From assembly GCA_016290335.1 (NCBI GenBank), contig JAEETM010000002.1, positions 29,674 through 93,673 on the forward strand: DNA of 64,000 nt. The letters are read 5' to 3'. The notes below the pieces were generated by a model. That model saw nothing but the letters and a program-made list of their open reading frames with translations. It searched no databases and had not been told where the DNA came from. The translations under genes and the position numbers were made by a program. Shown piece after piece: positions 40,926 through 50,174 of the stretch. The DNA is from Treponema sp. Its GTDB lineage: Bacteria > Spirochaetota > Spirochaetia > Treponematales > Treponemataceae. Position 1 is the first letter of the stretch. Every line of letters begins with the position of its first letter.

Positions 40926-41639
40926 ATGATAATTATAAATAATCTATCAAAATCATATAAAACCGCTCAAGGAACAATTCAAGCATTAAAAAACATTACG
41001 CTCGAAATTGCAGATAATACGTGTATTGTAATTGCGGGAGAAAATGGTTCTGGTAAAAGTGTTTTAATGTCTATAATTGCAGGATTAGAAAAACAAGATT
41101 CCGGACAGCTGAAAGTTGATGGTCGTGTCGGACTTGTTTTTCAGGAAGCTGAAACTCAGATTTTGGGTGAAACTCCACGAGAAGACATTTCTTTTGGACC
41201 AAAAAATCTAGGCTGGAAAAAAGATAAAATTGAGTTTGCTATAAAGAATGCTCTTGAACAGACAGGACTTACTAATAAAGCCGAATTCCCTGCCCGCTTT
41301 CTTTCAGGTGGAGAAAAAAGACGTCTTGTAGTTTCCTGTATGCTTGCAATGGATTTACCTGTGATTATTTTTGACGAACCATATGCAAACCTTGATTATT
41401 CTGGAGTAAAACAGGTAAATGAATTAATTCGTCAGCTTAAAAAGAATGATAAAACTGTAATTATTCTTACTCATGAAATTGAGAAGTGTCTTGCACTTTC
41501 AGATAAGTTTATTGTACTTTTCCGTGGCGAAAAAAAGTTTGATGGAACACCACAGGAAGGATTAAAACAAAATCTTGAAGAATGGAATATACGGAATCCT
41601 TTAACAAGATATTGTAAACTAGAAGACCTGGTCTGGTAA
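40926..41639 (+). CDS. bioM: ECF transporter ATPase (BioM-like)
   Basis: A 237-residue ABC ATPase. Walker A GENGSGKSV near 39, Q-loop VGLVFQEAETQILGETPREDISFGP, signature LSGGEKRRL and Walker B VIIFDEPYANLD are all intact. The QILGxTPREDIxFGP segment is typical of ECF ATPases. Together with the T component and BioY it powers biotin uptake. TTTAGGAAAAAT precedes the ATG. Confidence 0.9.
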   Translation: MIIINNLSKSYKTAQGTIQALKNITLEIADNTCIVIAGENGSGKSVLMSIIAGLEKQDSGQLKVDGRVGLVFQEAETQILGETPREDISFGPKNLGWKKDKIEFAIKNALEQTGLTNKAEFPARFLSGGEKRRLVVSCMLAMDLPVIIFDEPYANLDYSGVKQVNELIRQLKKNDKTVIILTHEIEKCLALSDKFIVLFRGEKKFDGTPQEGLKQNLEEWNIRNPLTRYCKLEDLVW

Positions 41640-41645
41640 AATGCA

Positions 41646-41673
41646 GATATTCGGATCAAGTCCGAATATGACA
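41646..41673 (-). repeat. Palindromic repeat family A, variant copy
   Basis: GATATTCGGATCAAGTCCGA then ATATGACA. Both arms carry a paired change (GGA/TCC instead of GGG/CCC), so the stem is kept. It lies between the ATPase and T-component genes. Confidence 0.9.
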
Positions 41674-41695
41674 AAATTGAAAATTATGAGGTATT

Positions 41696-42355
41696 ATGGA
41701 TTCATTATTTAATTATAAAATTGGAAATACTTATCTTTACCGCTGCCCGGTCTGGTTTAAATTGCTATTTATTCCAATCATAAGCATTTTAGCTTTTTGT
41801 TTATCACCACAGTTTTGTTTAGCTCTGATTATCATACAGTTTATTTTAGCATTACTTTTACATTTTTCTTTTTTAGAAATTATAAGTGATTTGCGACCTG
41901 TATTTTTTTATTTTTTGATTTTATTGCTTGTAGAAATATTTTCTCTTCTTTTTGAGATTTTTCCTTTTATTATCCATTCTGATTTTAATTCTATAAAATC
42001 AAGTCTGATAAATCATTTTTCCTGGGAAAGGCAAAAGAATAGTGTTTTTATGCTGCTGAAGATTTTTTGTCTTTTTCAAACAAGCTCTTTATTATTTAAA
42101 ACTTCAACACAATTACAAATAAGAGAATGTTTTGAAAAAATAAAGTTCTTATCTGATTTTGCCCTGGTGCTGTCTATGTTTATTAATTTTATTCCAATGA
42201 CAAGCAAAATGTGGACTCAAATTAAAAAAGCCTGGTTTGCACGTGGCGGTAAAAAAGGAATTAAAATGTATGTTACTCTTTTGCCGGTGCTTTTTAGTGT
42301 AGGAATGAAAAAGGCCTGGAATATGTCACGGGCGATAGAAGCCAGAACCAAGTGA
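41696..42355 (+). CDS. bioN: ECF transporter T component (BioN-like)
   Basis: A 219-residue membrane protein with about five helices. The cytoplasmic coupling region MWTQIKKAWFARGGKKGIK and SRAIEARTK provides two Ala-Arg-type motifs (WFARG and IEART) that contact the ATPases in EcfT/BioN proteins. ATGAGGTATT precedes the ATG. Its last 30 bases overlap the 3' end of birA on the other strand. Confidence 0.85.
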   Translation: MDSLFNYKIGNTYLYRCPVWFKLLFIPIISILAFCLSPQFCLALIIIQFILALLLHFSFLEIISDLRPVFFYFLILLLVEIFSLLFEIFPFIIHSDFNSIKSSLINHFSWERQKNSVFMLLKIFCLFQTSSLLFKTSTQLQIRECFEKIKFLSDFALVLSMFINFIPMTSKMWTQIKKAWFARGGKKGIKMYVTLLPVLFSVGMKKAWNMSRAIEARTK

Positions 42356-43369
42356 AACTTCACCGGAAGAAAGGGCTTTTGTCGTTCCATCAGGGAGTTC
42401 AACTATAAGAGATGCATTCTGGTCAATATCTATTGCTTTTGCAGTATAGGTTGAATTAGCATCGCCAATAATCGGGTGAACGGTGATTGTTTTTCCGATT
42501 AAAAATGAAGCTTTTTTGTATTCACTGATTACAGTTGCAGGATCTTCTTCAAGGATTTTTAAAACATTGTCATATATATGGGCTGCGAGTTTACAGCGGG
42601 TAATTTTCTTATCTAATACAGCTTCAATGGAACCTGCGATTTGAGAAACATTATTTTGTTCAAAAACAGGATTGTCCCTTATGTTTATTCCAATTCCTAT
42701 TATTGCAGATTCAATTGTACCTGTTTCAAAATCAGTAAAGCCTTCAGTTAAAATACCGCAGATTTTTTTACCGTTAAGGTAAATATCATTTATCCACTTA
42801 ATCTGACATTCAATTCCATAAAGTTCTTTCACCGCACGACAAACGGCCACAGCACTGAATGCAGTAATTTTTGCAGGATCTTTTATGCCGCCTTGAGGAG
42901 CATAAATTATTGAAAGATAAACTCCTGTTTTTGCAGGCGAAATAAAGCTTCTTCCTAACCTTCCCCGCCCGGCCGTCTGGCTTTCTGCACAAATAATTGC
43001 ATTATGAAACTTTTTTCCAGCCACAGTTAAACTGCCATCTGGCAGGCGAAGGTTTCCTGCTTGAGATAAAAGCTTTTTTGCATAAGTATTTGTAGAATCA
43101 ATCTCTTTAAAAATCTCTGAATGAAAACCTTTAAGCTCAGGGAAATCTTTAGATAAAGTCTGCTCAAAAAAATCCTGTGTGAAAATATCATCATCATAAA
43201 GCCTGTAGCCGCCGTTTGTAGTTCCTTCAATCTGTATACCTTCAGTACGCAATGCGTTTACTGCTTTCCAGATTGCAGCACGGCTTACACCACACAAAGA
43301 AGCAAGCTTTTCGCCGGAAACAATTTTATCATTAACTAAAAGAGAGAGGACTTTATCTTTAGTATTCAT
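42326..43369 (-). CDS. birA: Bifunctional biotin ligase / biotin operon repressor
   Basis: A 347-residue protein. Residues 1-60 form a winged helix (GEKLASLCGVSRAAIWKAVNALR, then GGYRLY). The ligase domain has AESQTAGRGRLGRSF (132-142) and KWINDIYLNGKKICGILTE. It biotinylates acceptor proteins and, with biotinyl-AMP, represses the biotin transporter genes through the operator at 40192. The start is 6 bases after the UrtA-like gene, so it may be transcribed from there and not from its own regulated promoter. Convergent 30-base overlap with the T-component gene. Confidence 0.94.
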   Translation of the reverse strand: MNTKDKVLSLLVNDKIVSGEKLASLCGVSRAAIWKAVNALRTEGIQIEGTTNGGYRLYDDDIFTQDFFEQTLSKDFPELKGFHSEIFKEIDSTNTYAKKLLSQAGNLRLPDGSLTVAGKKFHNAIICAESQTAGRGRLGRSFISPAKTGVYLSIIYAPQGGIKDPAKITAFSAVAVCRAVKELYGIECQIKWINDIYLNGKKICGILTEGFTDFETGTIESAIIGIGINIRDNPVFEQNNVSQIAGSIEAVLDKKITRCKLAAHIYDNVLKILEEDPATVISEYKKASFLIGKTITVHPIIGDANSTYTAKAIDIDQNASLIVELPDGTTKALSSGEVSLGSGFYRP

Positions 43370-43375
43370 ATTTTG

Positions 43376-44572
43376 TTAATCCTGCAAGCCCTTTGCCCAA
43401 TCATAAGTACTCAAATAAGGATCCGGTTTTATTGCACCTGGAGTTGCCCAGATTTCATCAATCAGACCGTTTTCGCGTATTTTTCCAATTCTTACCTGTT
43501 TATAAAGATGCTGATTAGCTCCATCAATAGTAACTGTACCTTCCGGAGCTGTAAAGCTTAATCCCTTTGCAGCCATTCGTACATCTTCAACATCAAAGCT
43601 TCCGGCTTTTTCACAGGCAGCTGCCCACATGTAAACGGCAATGTAACCGGCTTCAATCGGGTCACCTGTAACGCGTTCATTACCATATTCGTGTTTATAA
43701 TCAGCAACAAACTTTTCGTTTCTTGGAGTTTCTGTTGTTTCATAATAGTTCCAGGCTACAAGATGACCTCGAAGATTTGCAATACCAATCTGTACAACCT
43801 CTTCTTCGGAAATTGAAAAACTCATTACAGGAATTGTATCTGCTGTAATACCTGCTTCGGCAAGCTGACGGAAAAAATAAATGTTTGAGTCACCATTAAG
43901 TGAATTAATAATTACATCTGGTTTTTCACGGAGAATCTCGTCAATTTCATCACTGAAATCTTTATTACCCATTGAAACATAAGTTTCACCAACACATTCA
44001 CCTTTCATTTGTGCAAGCTGAGCCTTTATAATTCTATTAGCTGTACGAGGGAAAACATAATCACTGCCGATTAAATACATTTTCTTTCCGAACTTCTGGG
44101 CACAATAATCAATAGCCGGAACAACCTGCTGGTTAGGAGATGCACCCATATACATAATGTTTGGACTTGCTTCCATACCTTCGTACTGTACAGGATACCA
44201 TAAAAGACCGAAAAGGCTTTCTACTACAGGTTTTACAGCTTTACGGGAAGCAGATGTCCAGCAGCCGAAAATTGAAACTACTTTATCTTCCGTAATAAGC
44301 TTGCGTGCTTTTTCTGCAAAGGTTGAAGGATCACTCTGTCCGTCTTCTTGAACAGATATAATTTTTTTACCAAGTACTCCACCGGCTTCGTTTATTTCTT
44401 TAATGGCAAGAAGCTCAGAATCTCTTACAGGTGCTTCACTTATTGCCATAGTTCCAGTTAAAGAATGAAGTAAACCTATCTTTACATATTCTTCTTTTTT
44501 TTCTTTACAGCCAGTCAAAAACAATACCATACCGGTTGCAAAAATTGCAGCTGTTAGGATTGATTTTTTCAT
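43376..44572 (-). CDS. UrtA-like periplasmic binding lipoprotein (urea/amide type)
   Basis: A 398-residue lipoprotein: signal peptide with lipobox FLTGC (Cys22). The mature part starts VKIGLLHSLTGTMAISEAPVRD and contains IFGCWTSASRKAV and LLWYPVQYEGMEASPNI, the signature of urea/short-chain amide binding proteins (UrtA/FmdD type). No urea permease or ATPase genes lie near, so it is an orphan here. It sits 52 bases after the stop of a propeller/adenylate cyclase gene on the same strand and may be co-transcribed with it, hinting at a sensing role. GGGAGGAAATTAA precedes the ATG. Confidence 0.83.
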   Translation of the reverse strand: MKKSILTAAIFATGMVLFLTGCKEKKEEYVKIGLLHSLTGTMAISEAPVRDSELLAIKEINEAGGVLGKKIISVQEDGQSDPSTFAEKARKLITEDKVVSIFGCWTSASRKAVKPVVESLFGLLWYPVQYEGMEASPNIMYMGASPNQQVVPAIDYCAQKFGKKMYLIGSDYVFPRTANRIIKAQLAQMKGECVGETYVSMGNKDFSDEIDEILREKPDVIINSLNGDSNIYFFRQLAEAGITADTIPVMSFSISEEEVVQIGIANLRGHLVAWNYYETTETPRNEKFVADYKHEYGNERVTGDPIEAGYIAVYMWAAACEKAGSFDVEDVRMAAKGLSFTAPEGTVTIDGANQHLYKQVRIGKIRENGLIDEIWATPGAIKPDPYLSTYDWAKGLQD

Positions 44573-44624
44573 TTAATTTCCTCCCGCAGAAACATCATTA
44601 ATCGGTTATTTTTTTATTTTTAAA

Positions 44625-47600
44625 CTACAAAATATTGTATGTAGTCATCATTCCTTTGCCTTTTATGTTACATTCAATTGGTTCGCTGAACTTAATATCT
44701 GAATCTTTAAGATGCTCGTAAACTGCTTCTGAAACTCGTATTCCGCCAGGATTAGCGGCTGTTTCCATTCGGCTTGCAACATTTACGGTGTTTCCCCATA
44801 CATCGTAAATAAACTTTGTCTTTCCGATTACACCTGCAGTAACAGGTCCGCAGTTTAAGCCGATACGAATATTGAAATGTATTTTAGCATTTTTATTATA
44901 TTCTGCCAAATCCTCAAGCATACCTTTTGCAAACTCAACCATTAAGCTTACATGATTTTCATGGTGAGTTGGAACACCGCAGGCTGCCATATAAGCATCT
45001 CCGATTGTCTTGATTTTTTCAATTCCAATCTTTACGGCACGTTCATCAAACTTAGTAAACAGTTCATTTAAGGCATCTACAATTTCTGAAGCAGTATGAC
45101 CGCTTGAAGTTTTTGTAAACTCAACAATATCAGAGAAAAGAATTGTTACGTTATCATAATCGCGACCGATTGAATGGATTCCGTCCTTAAGCTCATCAGC
45201 AATTTCGTTTGGCAGGATTGCACGTAAAAGATTGTCTGATTTAGCCTTTTCCTGTATAACTTCGGCAGTTCTTTCCTGTACAATTTTTTCAAGACGGAGG
45301 TTTTCTTTCATCATCTTAACCTGGTTATAGTAGAATATAAGAATTATGCCTCCAATCAAAACGAAAACAACTATTACCCAGAACGATGGCATCTGGTAAA
45401 GATACGGCTTTTGAACAAGAAGAACAGTTTCTGCCTGCTTTGAATAAAGTCCGTCTGCATTTATTGAATTAAGATAGAAAATATGTTTACCCGGCTTTAA
45501 GTTTGTGTATGACATTGACCTTACAGTTGTAGGAACGCAGAATTCATCTTCAAAATTAGTTAGCTTGTAGGTAAAGGTAATTCGTTCAGGGGAATCAAAG
45601 CTAAGACCTGTAAAAGTAAGGACAACACGTTTTGTTCCCGGTTTTAGTGTGATATCGATTTTATCGTTTGTATAAAGTGTATTATCCAGGACAATTTTAT
45701 TATCTACCGAAATTGTTTCTATTTGTACAAGCGGCATGATTGAGTTTTCGTGAACTTTTTCAGGGTCGTAAATTGCAATTCCATCAACCATTGTAAACCA
45801 GATTCGGCCATAACGGTCAATTAAGCTTTTTGCAGTTGAAGTTGGACCGTTTGAATCAAGGCCATCATTTTTTGTATAAAACTGTACTGTTTGTGTTGAT
45901 GTATGATTTGACACTAAATCCATAAAATCATTATAGCTGATTGAAGAGATTCCGTGATTGCTTGTCATCCATAAGGTATTTGTTGTATCTGCAAGAACCT
46001 GGAAAACTGAGTCTGTACCAATTCCATTTTCTGAATTAATATTCTGGTATACATCTGGAACTGCCATACGGCTGTCAAAATCAGGGCATCTTGTAATTCC
46101 GCTGCCACTGCAAATCCAGTAAGCACCGTCTATATCCTGAGTGATTTTGAAGATTACGTTGCCGGCAAGACCATCATCAGAAGTTATATGAGAAATAATG
46201 GCTTCTTCCCGCATAAGATAAACACCATCACCATCTGTACCAATCCAGACAATATCATTGGTATCTTTATAGAGGGCCATTACATATTCATTGTGCAGAC
46301 CATTGTTCTGCTTGTAGTTTTTGATTGTACCATCTTCATGAATTATGCTTAAACCCGTAGTAGTTCCAACATAGATTTCGCCGGGCTCTGTTTCTATTGC
46401 TACCCTGACCTTATTTCCTGCAAGACCATCATCAGTTGTCCAGCTTTTTATAGTTTTTCCATCATAACGTAGCTGTCCGGGTTTTGTATAACAGCTTACA
46501 AGAATATCTCCGTTTTTAGTTGACTGAACATCGCGAATACGTAAATCCTTTGTATATTCTGTAAGCATGTTTGTAACTTCGCGGTCATTTTCATAGCATC
46601 TTACACCTGTATCTGTACCGGCCCATATTCTGCCTGCACGGTCTTCTGTAATACTGTTGACGGCAACTCCAAGTTTTTTGATTGTAAACTTACCTTTTGT
46701 AAGCTTGCCAATTCCATTTCTATCGGTTGAAAACCAGATGTTGTTTTCACGGTCAGAAATGATTTTATTTATTTTCGCTGAATTAAGAACATCTTTATTA
46801 TATTCAATAAACTTTCCATCAGCATAAACAACAAGACCTTTTTCTGTACCGAACCAGAGATTACCATTAGGTGCAGAGTAAATTGAAGAAGTTGTAATTT
46901 CGTCAAGAATTGTATTAGTAGTTAATTTTTCTACATCACGGCCGTTTCTCATACGGATAATACCTTCTTCTCCAAGTCCAATCCAGAACTCACCATCAGA
47001 ATCCTGGCATATTGAAGTTGCAAAAAAAGGTTCAAACTGTTCTACTTCCGGACGGGTACGGAAAATATCACCGGTATAAAGGAAAAGACCGTTTTCATTG
47101 GCAGTGAGCAGCCACATTCTTCCAACCATATCGCAATATAAAGAAACGGCAATAATACCCTTTGCAATTGTACCGGCTTCAAACTGAACGGTAATCAAAT
47201 GGCCTTGTGGTGTAATGTAAACTACGCCGGAAGCTGTTCCAACCCAGACATTTCCGCGCTGGTCTTCTGCCAGACATCTTATTGAATTATTAGGAAGTCC
47301 GTTTTTTGTAGTATAAGTTTTTGTTCCGTCTGCAGAGATTCTTTGAAGACCTTCATCATTTGAACCTATCCATAAATTGCCGCGGGAATCTTCAAGAATT
47401 GCACGTACAGAAACAAAGGTTAAATCATTTTCAAAGTTTCTTTTATGAGTTGTAAAGGTAACACCGTCAAAACGGGCAAGACCTTCGTATGTTCCAATAT
47501 TTATATAACCGTCTTTTGTCTGAACTATATCTGTAGTTGAAGTTCCGTTTAAGGTACCGAAAGAGTTCCATGATTGATAAACATAATTGTCGAAAAAAGA

Positions 47601-47669
47601 CTCATTTGAGAATAGAGAAGCAGATAAAAACAAATTAAGTATTACTATTACAAATAGCGGTTTTTTCAT
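44625..47669 (-). CDS. Periplasmic-propeller transmembrane adenylate cyclase
   Basis: A 1014-residue protein. A signal peptide is followed by many two-component-regulator-propeller repeats (residues 25-640; for example EDSRGNLWIGSNDEGLQRIS, EDQRGNVWVGTASGVVYI) and a Y_Y_Y-type domain ending at about 745. One membrane helix and a coiled linker lead to a class III cyclase domain (about 835-1010). LFSDIVEFT and IKTIGDAYM hold the metal Asp residues, Lys and YDVWG mark ATP as substrate, and NTVNVASRME holds the Asn/Arg pair. It looks like a hybrid-sensor input joined to a cyclase instead of a kinase. ATG 47669 is chosen over GTG 47687; TATAAT lies 6 bases upstream. Confidence 0.87.
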   Translation of the reverse strand: MKKPLFVIVILNLFLSASLFSNESFFDNYVYQSWNSFGTLNGTSTTDIVQTKDGYINIGTYEGLARFDGVTFTTHKRNFENDLTFVSVRAILEDSRGNLWIGSNDEGLQRISADGTKTYTTKNGLPNNSIRCLAEDQRGNVWVGTASGVVYITPQGHLITVQFEAGTIAKGIIAVSLYCDMVGRMWLLTANENGLFLYTGDIFRTRPEVEQFEPFFATSICQDSDGEFWIGLGEEGIIRMRNGRDVEKLTTNTILDEITTSSIYSAPNGNLWFGTEKGLVVYADGKFIEYNKDVLNSAKINKIISDRENNIWFSTDRNGIGKLTKGKFTIKKLGVAVNSITEDRAGRIWAGTDTGVRCYENDREVTNMLTEYTKDLRIRDVQSTKNGDILVSCYTKPGQLRYDGKTIKSWTTDDGLAGNKVRVAIETEPGEIYVGTTTGLSIIHEDGTIKNYKQNNGLHNEYVMALYKDTNDIVWIGTDGDGVYLMREEAIISHITSDDGLAGNVIFKITQDIDGAYWICSGSGITRCPDFDSRMAVPDVYQNINSENGIGTDSVFQVLADTTNTLWMTSNHGISSISYNDFMDLVSNHTSTQTVQFYTKNDGLDSNGPTSTAKSLIDRYGRIWFTMVDGIAIYDPEKVHENSIMPLVQIETISVDNKIVLDNTLYTNDKIDITLKPGTKRVVLTFTGLSFDSPERITFTYKLTNFEDEFCVPTTVRSMSYTNLKPGKHIFYLNSINADGLYSKQAETVLLVQKPYLYQMPSFWVIVVFVLIGGIILIFYYNQVKMMKENLRLEKIVQERTAEVIQEKAKSDNLLRAILPNEIADELKDGIHSIGRDYDNVTILFSDIVEFTKTSSGHTASEIVDALNELFTKFDERAVKIGIEKIKTIGDAYMAACGVPTHHENHVSLMVEFAKGMLEDLAEYNKNAKIHFNIRIGLNCGPVTAGVIGKTKFIYDVWGNTVNVASRMETAANPGGIRVSEAVYEHLKDSDIKFSEPIECNIKGKGMMTTYNIL

Positions 47670-47675
47670 ACATAT

Positions 47676-47704
47676 ATTATAGTACACATTTTGCCGATTG
47701 GAAA
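47676..47704 (-). promoter_or_regulatory. Promoter of the propeller adenylate cyclase gene
   Basis: On the minus strand: TTTCCA (47704-47699), 17-base spacer, TATAAT (47681-47676), then 6 bases to the ATG at 47669. No Shine-Dalgarno sequence; a leaderless mRNA is predicted. Confidence 0.65.
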
Positions 47705-47728
47705 ATCTTTTTTTTCTTTTTAATAGTA

Positions 47729-47757
47729 TTAACTAAGATGAAGAAAATCGGTATAAT
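47729..47757 (+). promoter_or_regulatory. Promoter of the fumarate reductase operon
   Basis: TTAACT (47729-47734), 17-base spacer, TATAAT (47752-47757). It gives a leader of about 32 bases with TAGGAGCAA before ATG 47797. Confidence 0.65.
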
Positions 47758-47796
47758 ATTTGCTGAATATTTATTTTTGTAGGAGCAATAAATAAT

Positions 47797-48486
47797 ATGG
47801 CTGATAAAGAAATGGCTACCATCTATATTTTTGGAAAAAAATATGATGTACCGGCTGAATTAACAATTATGAACGCCATGGAATACGCTGGATACCAGTT
47901 GAAACGTGGATGCGGATGTCGAAACGGCTTTTGCGGTGCTTGTGCGACAATCTATCGAATAAAAGGACAGAATCAATTGCAGACATGTCTTGCCTGCTCA
48001 AAGAAAGTTGAAAACGATATGTATATCGCAACCCTTCCTTTCTTCCCTCTTGTAAAACAGCTTTACGATATAAACAAAATCAAACCGGAACAGCAGATTA
48101 TGATGCAGCTTTACCCTGAGATTTACTCTTGTGTTGGCTGTAACGCATGTACTCGTGCATGTCCTCAGAGTCTGAAGACTATGCAGTACATTGCTTATGC
48201 TCAGCGTGGTGATTTTGAAAAATGTGCAGATTTATCTTTTGACTGCGTTATGTGTGGCTGCTGTTCTTCACGCTGTCCTGCAGGAATCAGTCATCCACAG
48301 GTTGCAGAGCTTGCACGCCGCTTGAACGGAAAATACCTTCAGCCACAGGCACAGCACCTTCTTGACCGTGTTGCAGAAATTGAAGCTGGTGAATGCGAAA
48401 AGGCAATCAAAAAGCTTGTTGCAATGTCTACCGGCGACAAAGAGCAGATTAAGAATCTTTATAACACACGTGAGATTGAAAAATAA
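47797..48486 (+). CDS. frdB: Fumarate reductase / succinate dehydrogenase Fe-S subunit
   Basis: A 229-residue protein. The [2Fe-2S] domain has CGCRNGFCGACATIYR and LQTCLAC near 45-67. The second domain has CVGCNACTRACPQS near 111 and CVMCGCCSSRCPAGISHP near 149. It carries electrons to the flavoprotein encoded 14 bases downstream. There is no membrane-anchor gene, no CCG domain as in thiol:fumarate reductases, and no quinone-site partner in view, so the enzyme is probably soluble. TAGGAGCAA lies well upstream of ATG. Confidence 0.87.
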   Translation: MADKEMATIYIFGKKYDVPAELTIMNAMEYAGYQLKRGCGCRNGFCGACATIYRIKGQNQLQTCLACSKKVENDMYIATLPFFPLVKQLYDINKIKPEQQIMMQLYPEIYSCVGCNACTRACPQSLKTMQYIAYAQRGDFEKCADLSFDCVMCGCCSSRCPAGISHPQVAELARRLNGKYLQPQAQHLLDRVAEIEAGECEKAIKKLVAMSTGDKEQIKNLYNTREIEK

Positions 48487-48500
48487 GGAGAAAGACGAAT

Positions 48501-50138
48501 ATGTACGGTAATTACCTTGACGATGCTGCGAAAATCGTAGCTGAAAAACGCGAAGAGAATCTTAAGTTTGAACATGCTCGTCTTACTGCAGAAGAAAAAG
48601 ACGATTTACTTTTGAAGTTCCATCCAGACCGCATTAAGAAGCAGTTTACAGAATTGAAGATTGGTCCTAATAAAGGACAGAAGGCTCCTATTGAGCTTGC
48701 AGAAATGCTTCAGGCCAAGCCTCGCCTTGAACCGGAAAAGATTGACCTTAACCACATTGATTATGAATCAGACGTTCTTGTAATTGGTGGTGGTGGTGCT
48801 GGTACTTCTGCTGCAATTATGGCAAGCGAAGCTGGTGCTAAAGTATTGCTCGTAACAAAGCTCCGTGTTGGTGATGCAAACACTATGATGGCTGAAGGTG
48901 GTATTCAGGCTGCAGATAAGCCAAATGACTCACCTGCTCAGCACTATCTCGACGCTTTTGGTGGCGGACACTTTGACGGAAAACCAGAGCTCGTATATAC
49001 ACTCGTAAACAAGGCGCCAAGCGTAATCAAATGGTTGAACGACCTTGGTGTTGAGTTTGATAAAATGCCAGACGGTACAATGGTAACAACTCATGGTGGT
49101 GGAACAAGCCGCAAGAGAATGCATGCCTGTAAAGATTACTCTGGTGCTGAAATAATGCGTACACTCCGTGATGAAACATTCAACCGCGCTGATCGCATTA
49201 CAGTTGTTGACTTTACAGCTGCTATTGAAATCATCAAGAATGAAAAAGGCGAAGCTGCCGGTGCTGTTCTTATGAACATTGAAACTGGTGAAATCCGCAT
49301 TGCTAAAGCAAAGGTTGTAATCATCGCAACTGGTGGTGCCGGACGTATGCACTATCAGGGATTCCCAACATCTAACCACTACGGTGCTACAGCAGACGGT
49401 CTTGTAATTGCATACCGCGCTGGTGCTAAGCTTCTTTATCAGGATTCTTTGCAGTATCATCCAACAGGAGCTGCTTATCCTACACAGATTCTTGGTAAGC
49501 TTGTAACAGAAAAGGTTCGCTCTCTGGGAGCTAAGCTTATAAACAAAGACGGTGAAGTTTACATTCATCCTCTTGAAACACGTGACGTAAACGCTTCCGG
49601 TATTATCCGTGAAGTTCGTGAAGGTCGTGGTGTTCATAACGATGTACAGGATGCTGTATGGCTTGATACTCCGATGATTGAAATGATTCACGGAGAAGGA
49701 ACAATCCTCAAGTCAATTCCTGCTATGTATAACATGTTCATTAAATACGGAATCGATATCCGCAAGGAACCAATTCTTGTTTACCCTACACTCCATTATC
49801 AGAACGGTGGTGTTGAAATTGACAAGACCTGCCATACAAACATTGCTAACTTACTCGTAGCTGGTGAAGCTTCTGGTGGTGTTCACGGAACAAATCGTTT
49901 GATGGGTAACTCCCTGCTTGATGTTGTAGTATTTGGACGCGAAGCCGGAATTGAAGCTGGTAAAATGTACAAGAAGATTAAGCTTTCTAAAGAGCTTTCT
50001 CTCCAGCACGTAAAGGATTTTGAAAAGGAAAGAGCTGCTGCCAAGATTAAGGGCAATGCAGTTTCTCCAAAGATTCTTCCACGCTATACACACGGTAATC
50101 CAGAGTTTGAAAAAGAGATTCCTGGAGCTACATTGTAG
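48501..50138 (+). CDS. frdA: Fumarate reductase / succinate dehydrogenase flavoprotein subunit
   Basis: A 545-residue flavoprotein. About 90 extra N-terminal residues precede the FAD fold (VLVIGGGGAGTSAAIMASEAG). Then come MAEGGIQAA, THGGGTSRKRMHACKDYSG and LHYQNGGVEID, and VAGEASGGVHGTNRLMGNSLLD. The THGG and HGTNR regions provide substrate-binding His and Arg residues of the FrdA/SdhA family. It most likely reduces fumarate to succinate as an electron sink. The N-terminal extension could dock another electron donor (inference). AAGGAGAAAGACGA precedes the ATG. A bidirectional terminator follows. Confidence 0.88.
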   Translation: MYGNYLDDAAKIVAEKREENLKFEHARLTAEEKDDLLLKFHPDRIKKQFTELKIGPNKGQKAPIELAEMLQAKPRLEPEKIDLNHIDYESDVLVIGGGGAGTSAAIMASEAGAKVLLVTKLRVGDANTMMAEGGIQAADKPNDSPAQHYLDAFGGGHFDGKPELVYTLVNKAPSVIKWLNDLGVEFDKMPDGTMVTTHGGGTSRKRMHACKDYSGAEIMRTLRDETFNRADRITVVDFTAAIEIIKNEKGEAAGAVLMNIETGEIRIAKAKVVIIATGGAGRMHYQGFPTSNHYGATADGLVIAYRAGAKLLYQDSLQYHPTGAAYPTQILGKLVTEKVRSLGAKLINKDGEVYIHPLETRDVNASGIIREVREGRGVHNDVQDAVWLDTPMIEMIHGEGTILKSIPAMYNMFIKYGIDIRKEPILVYPTLHYQNGGVEIDKTCHTNIANLLVAGEASGGVHGTNRLMGNSLLDVVVFGREAGIEAGKMYKKIKLSKELSLQHVKDFEKERAAAKIKGNAVSPKILPRYTHGNPEFEKEIPGATL

Positions 50139-50140
50139 TA

Positions 50141-50172
50141 AAAAAAGTCGGGTTTAAGCCCGACTTTTTTTT
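50141..50172. terminator. Bidirectional terminator between frdA and the Nudix-HD gene
   Basis: AAAAAAGTCGGG, TTTAAG, CCCGACTTTTTTTT: a 6-bp G/C-rich stem extended by A-T pairs, with T-runs on both strands. The core resembles repeat family A, so this terminator may derive from a repeat copy. Confidence 0.85.
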
Positions 50173-50174
50173 AT

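Noticed and set aside
48930..49691. Open frame of 253 codons on the minus strand inside frdA
   Set aside because: It is fully antisense to a well-conserved flavoprotein, is Cys/Ser/Thr-rich without domain features and has no ribosome-binding site; it is a codon-bias shadow.
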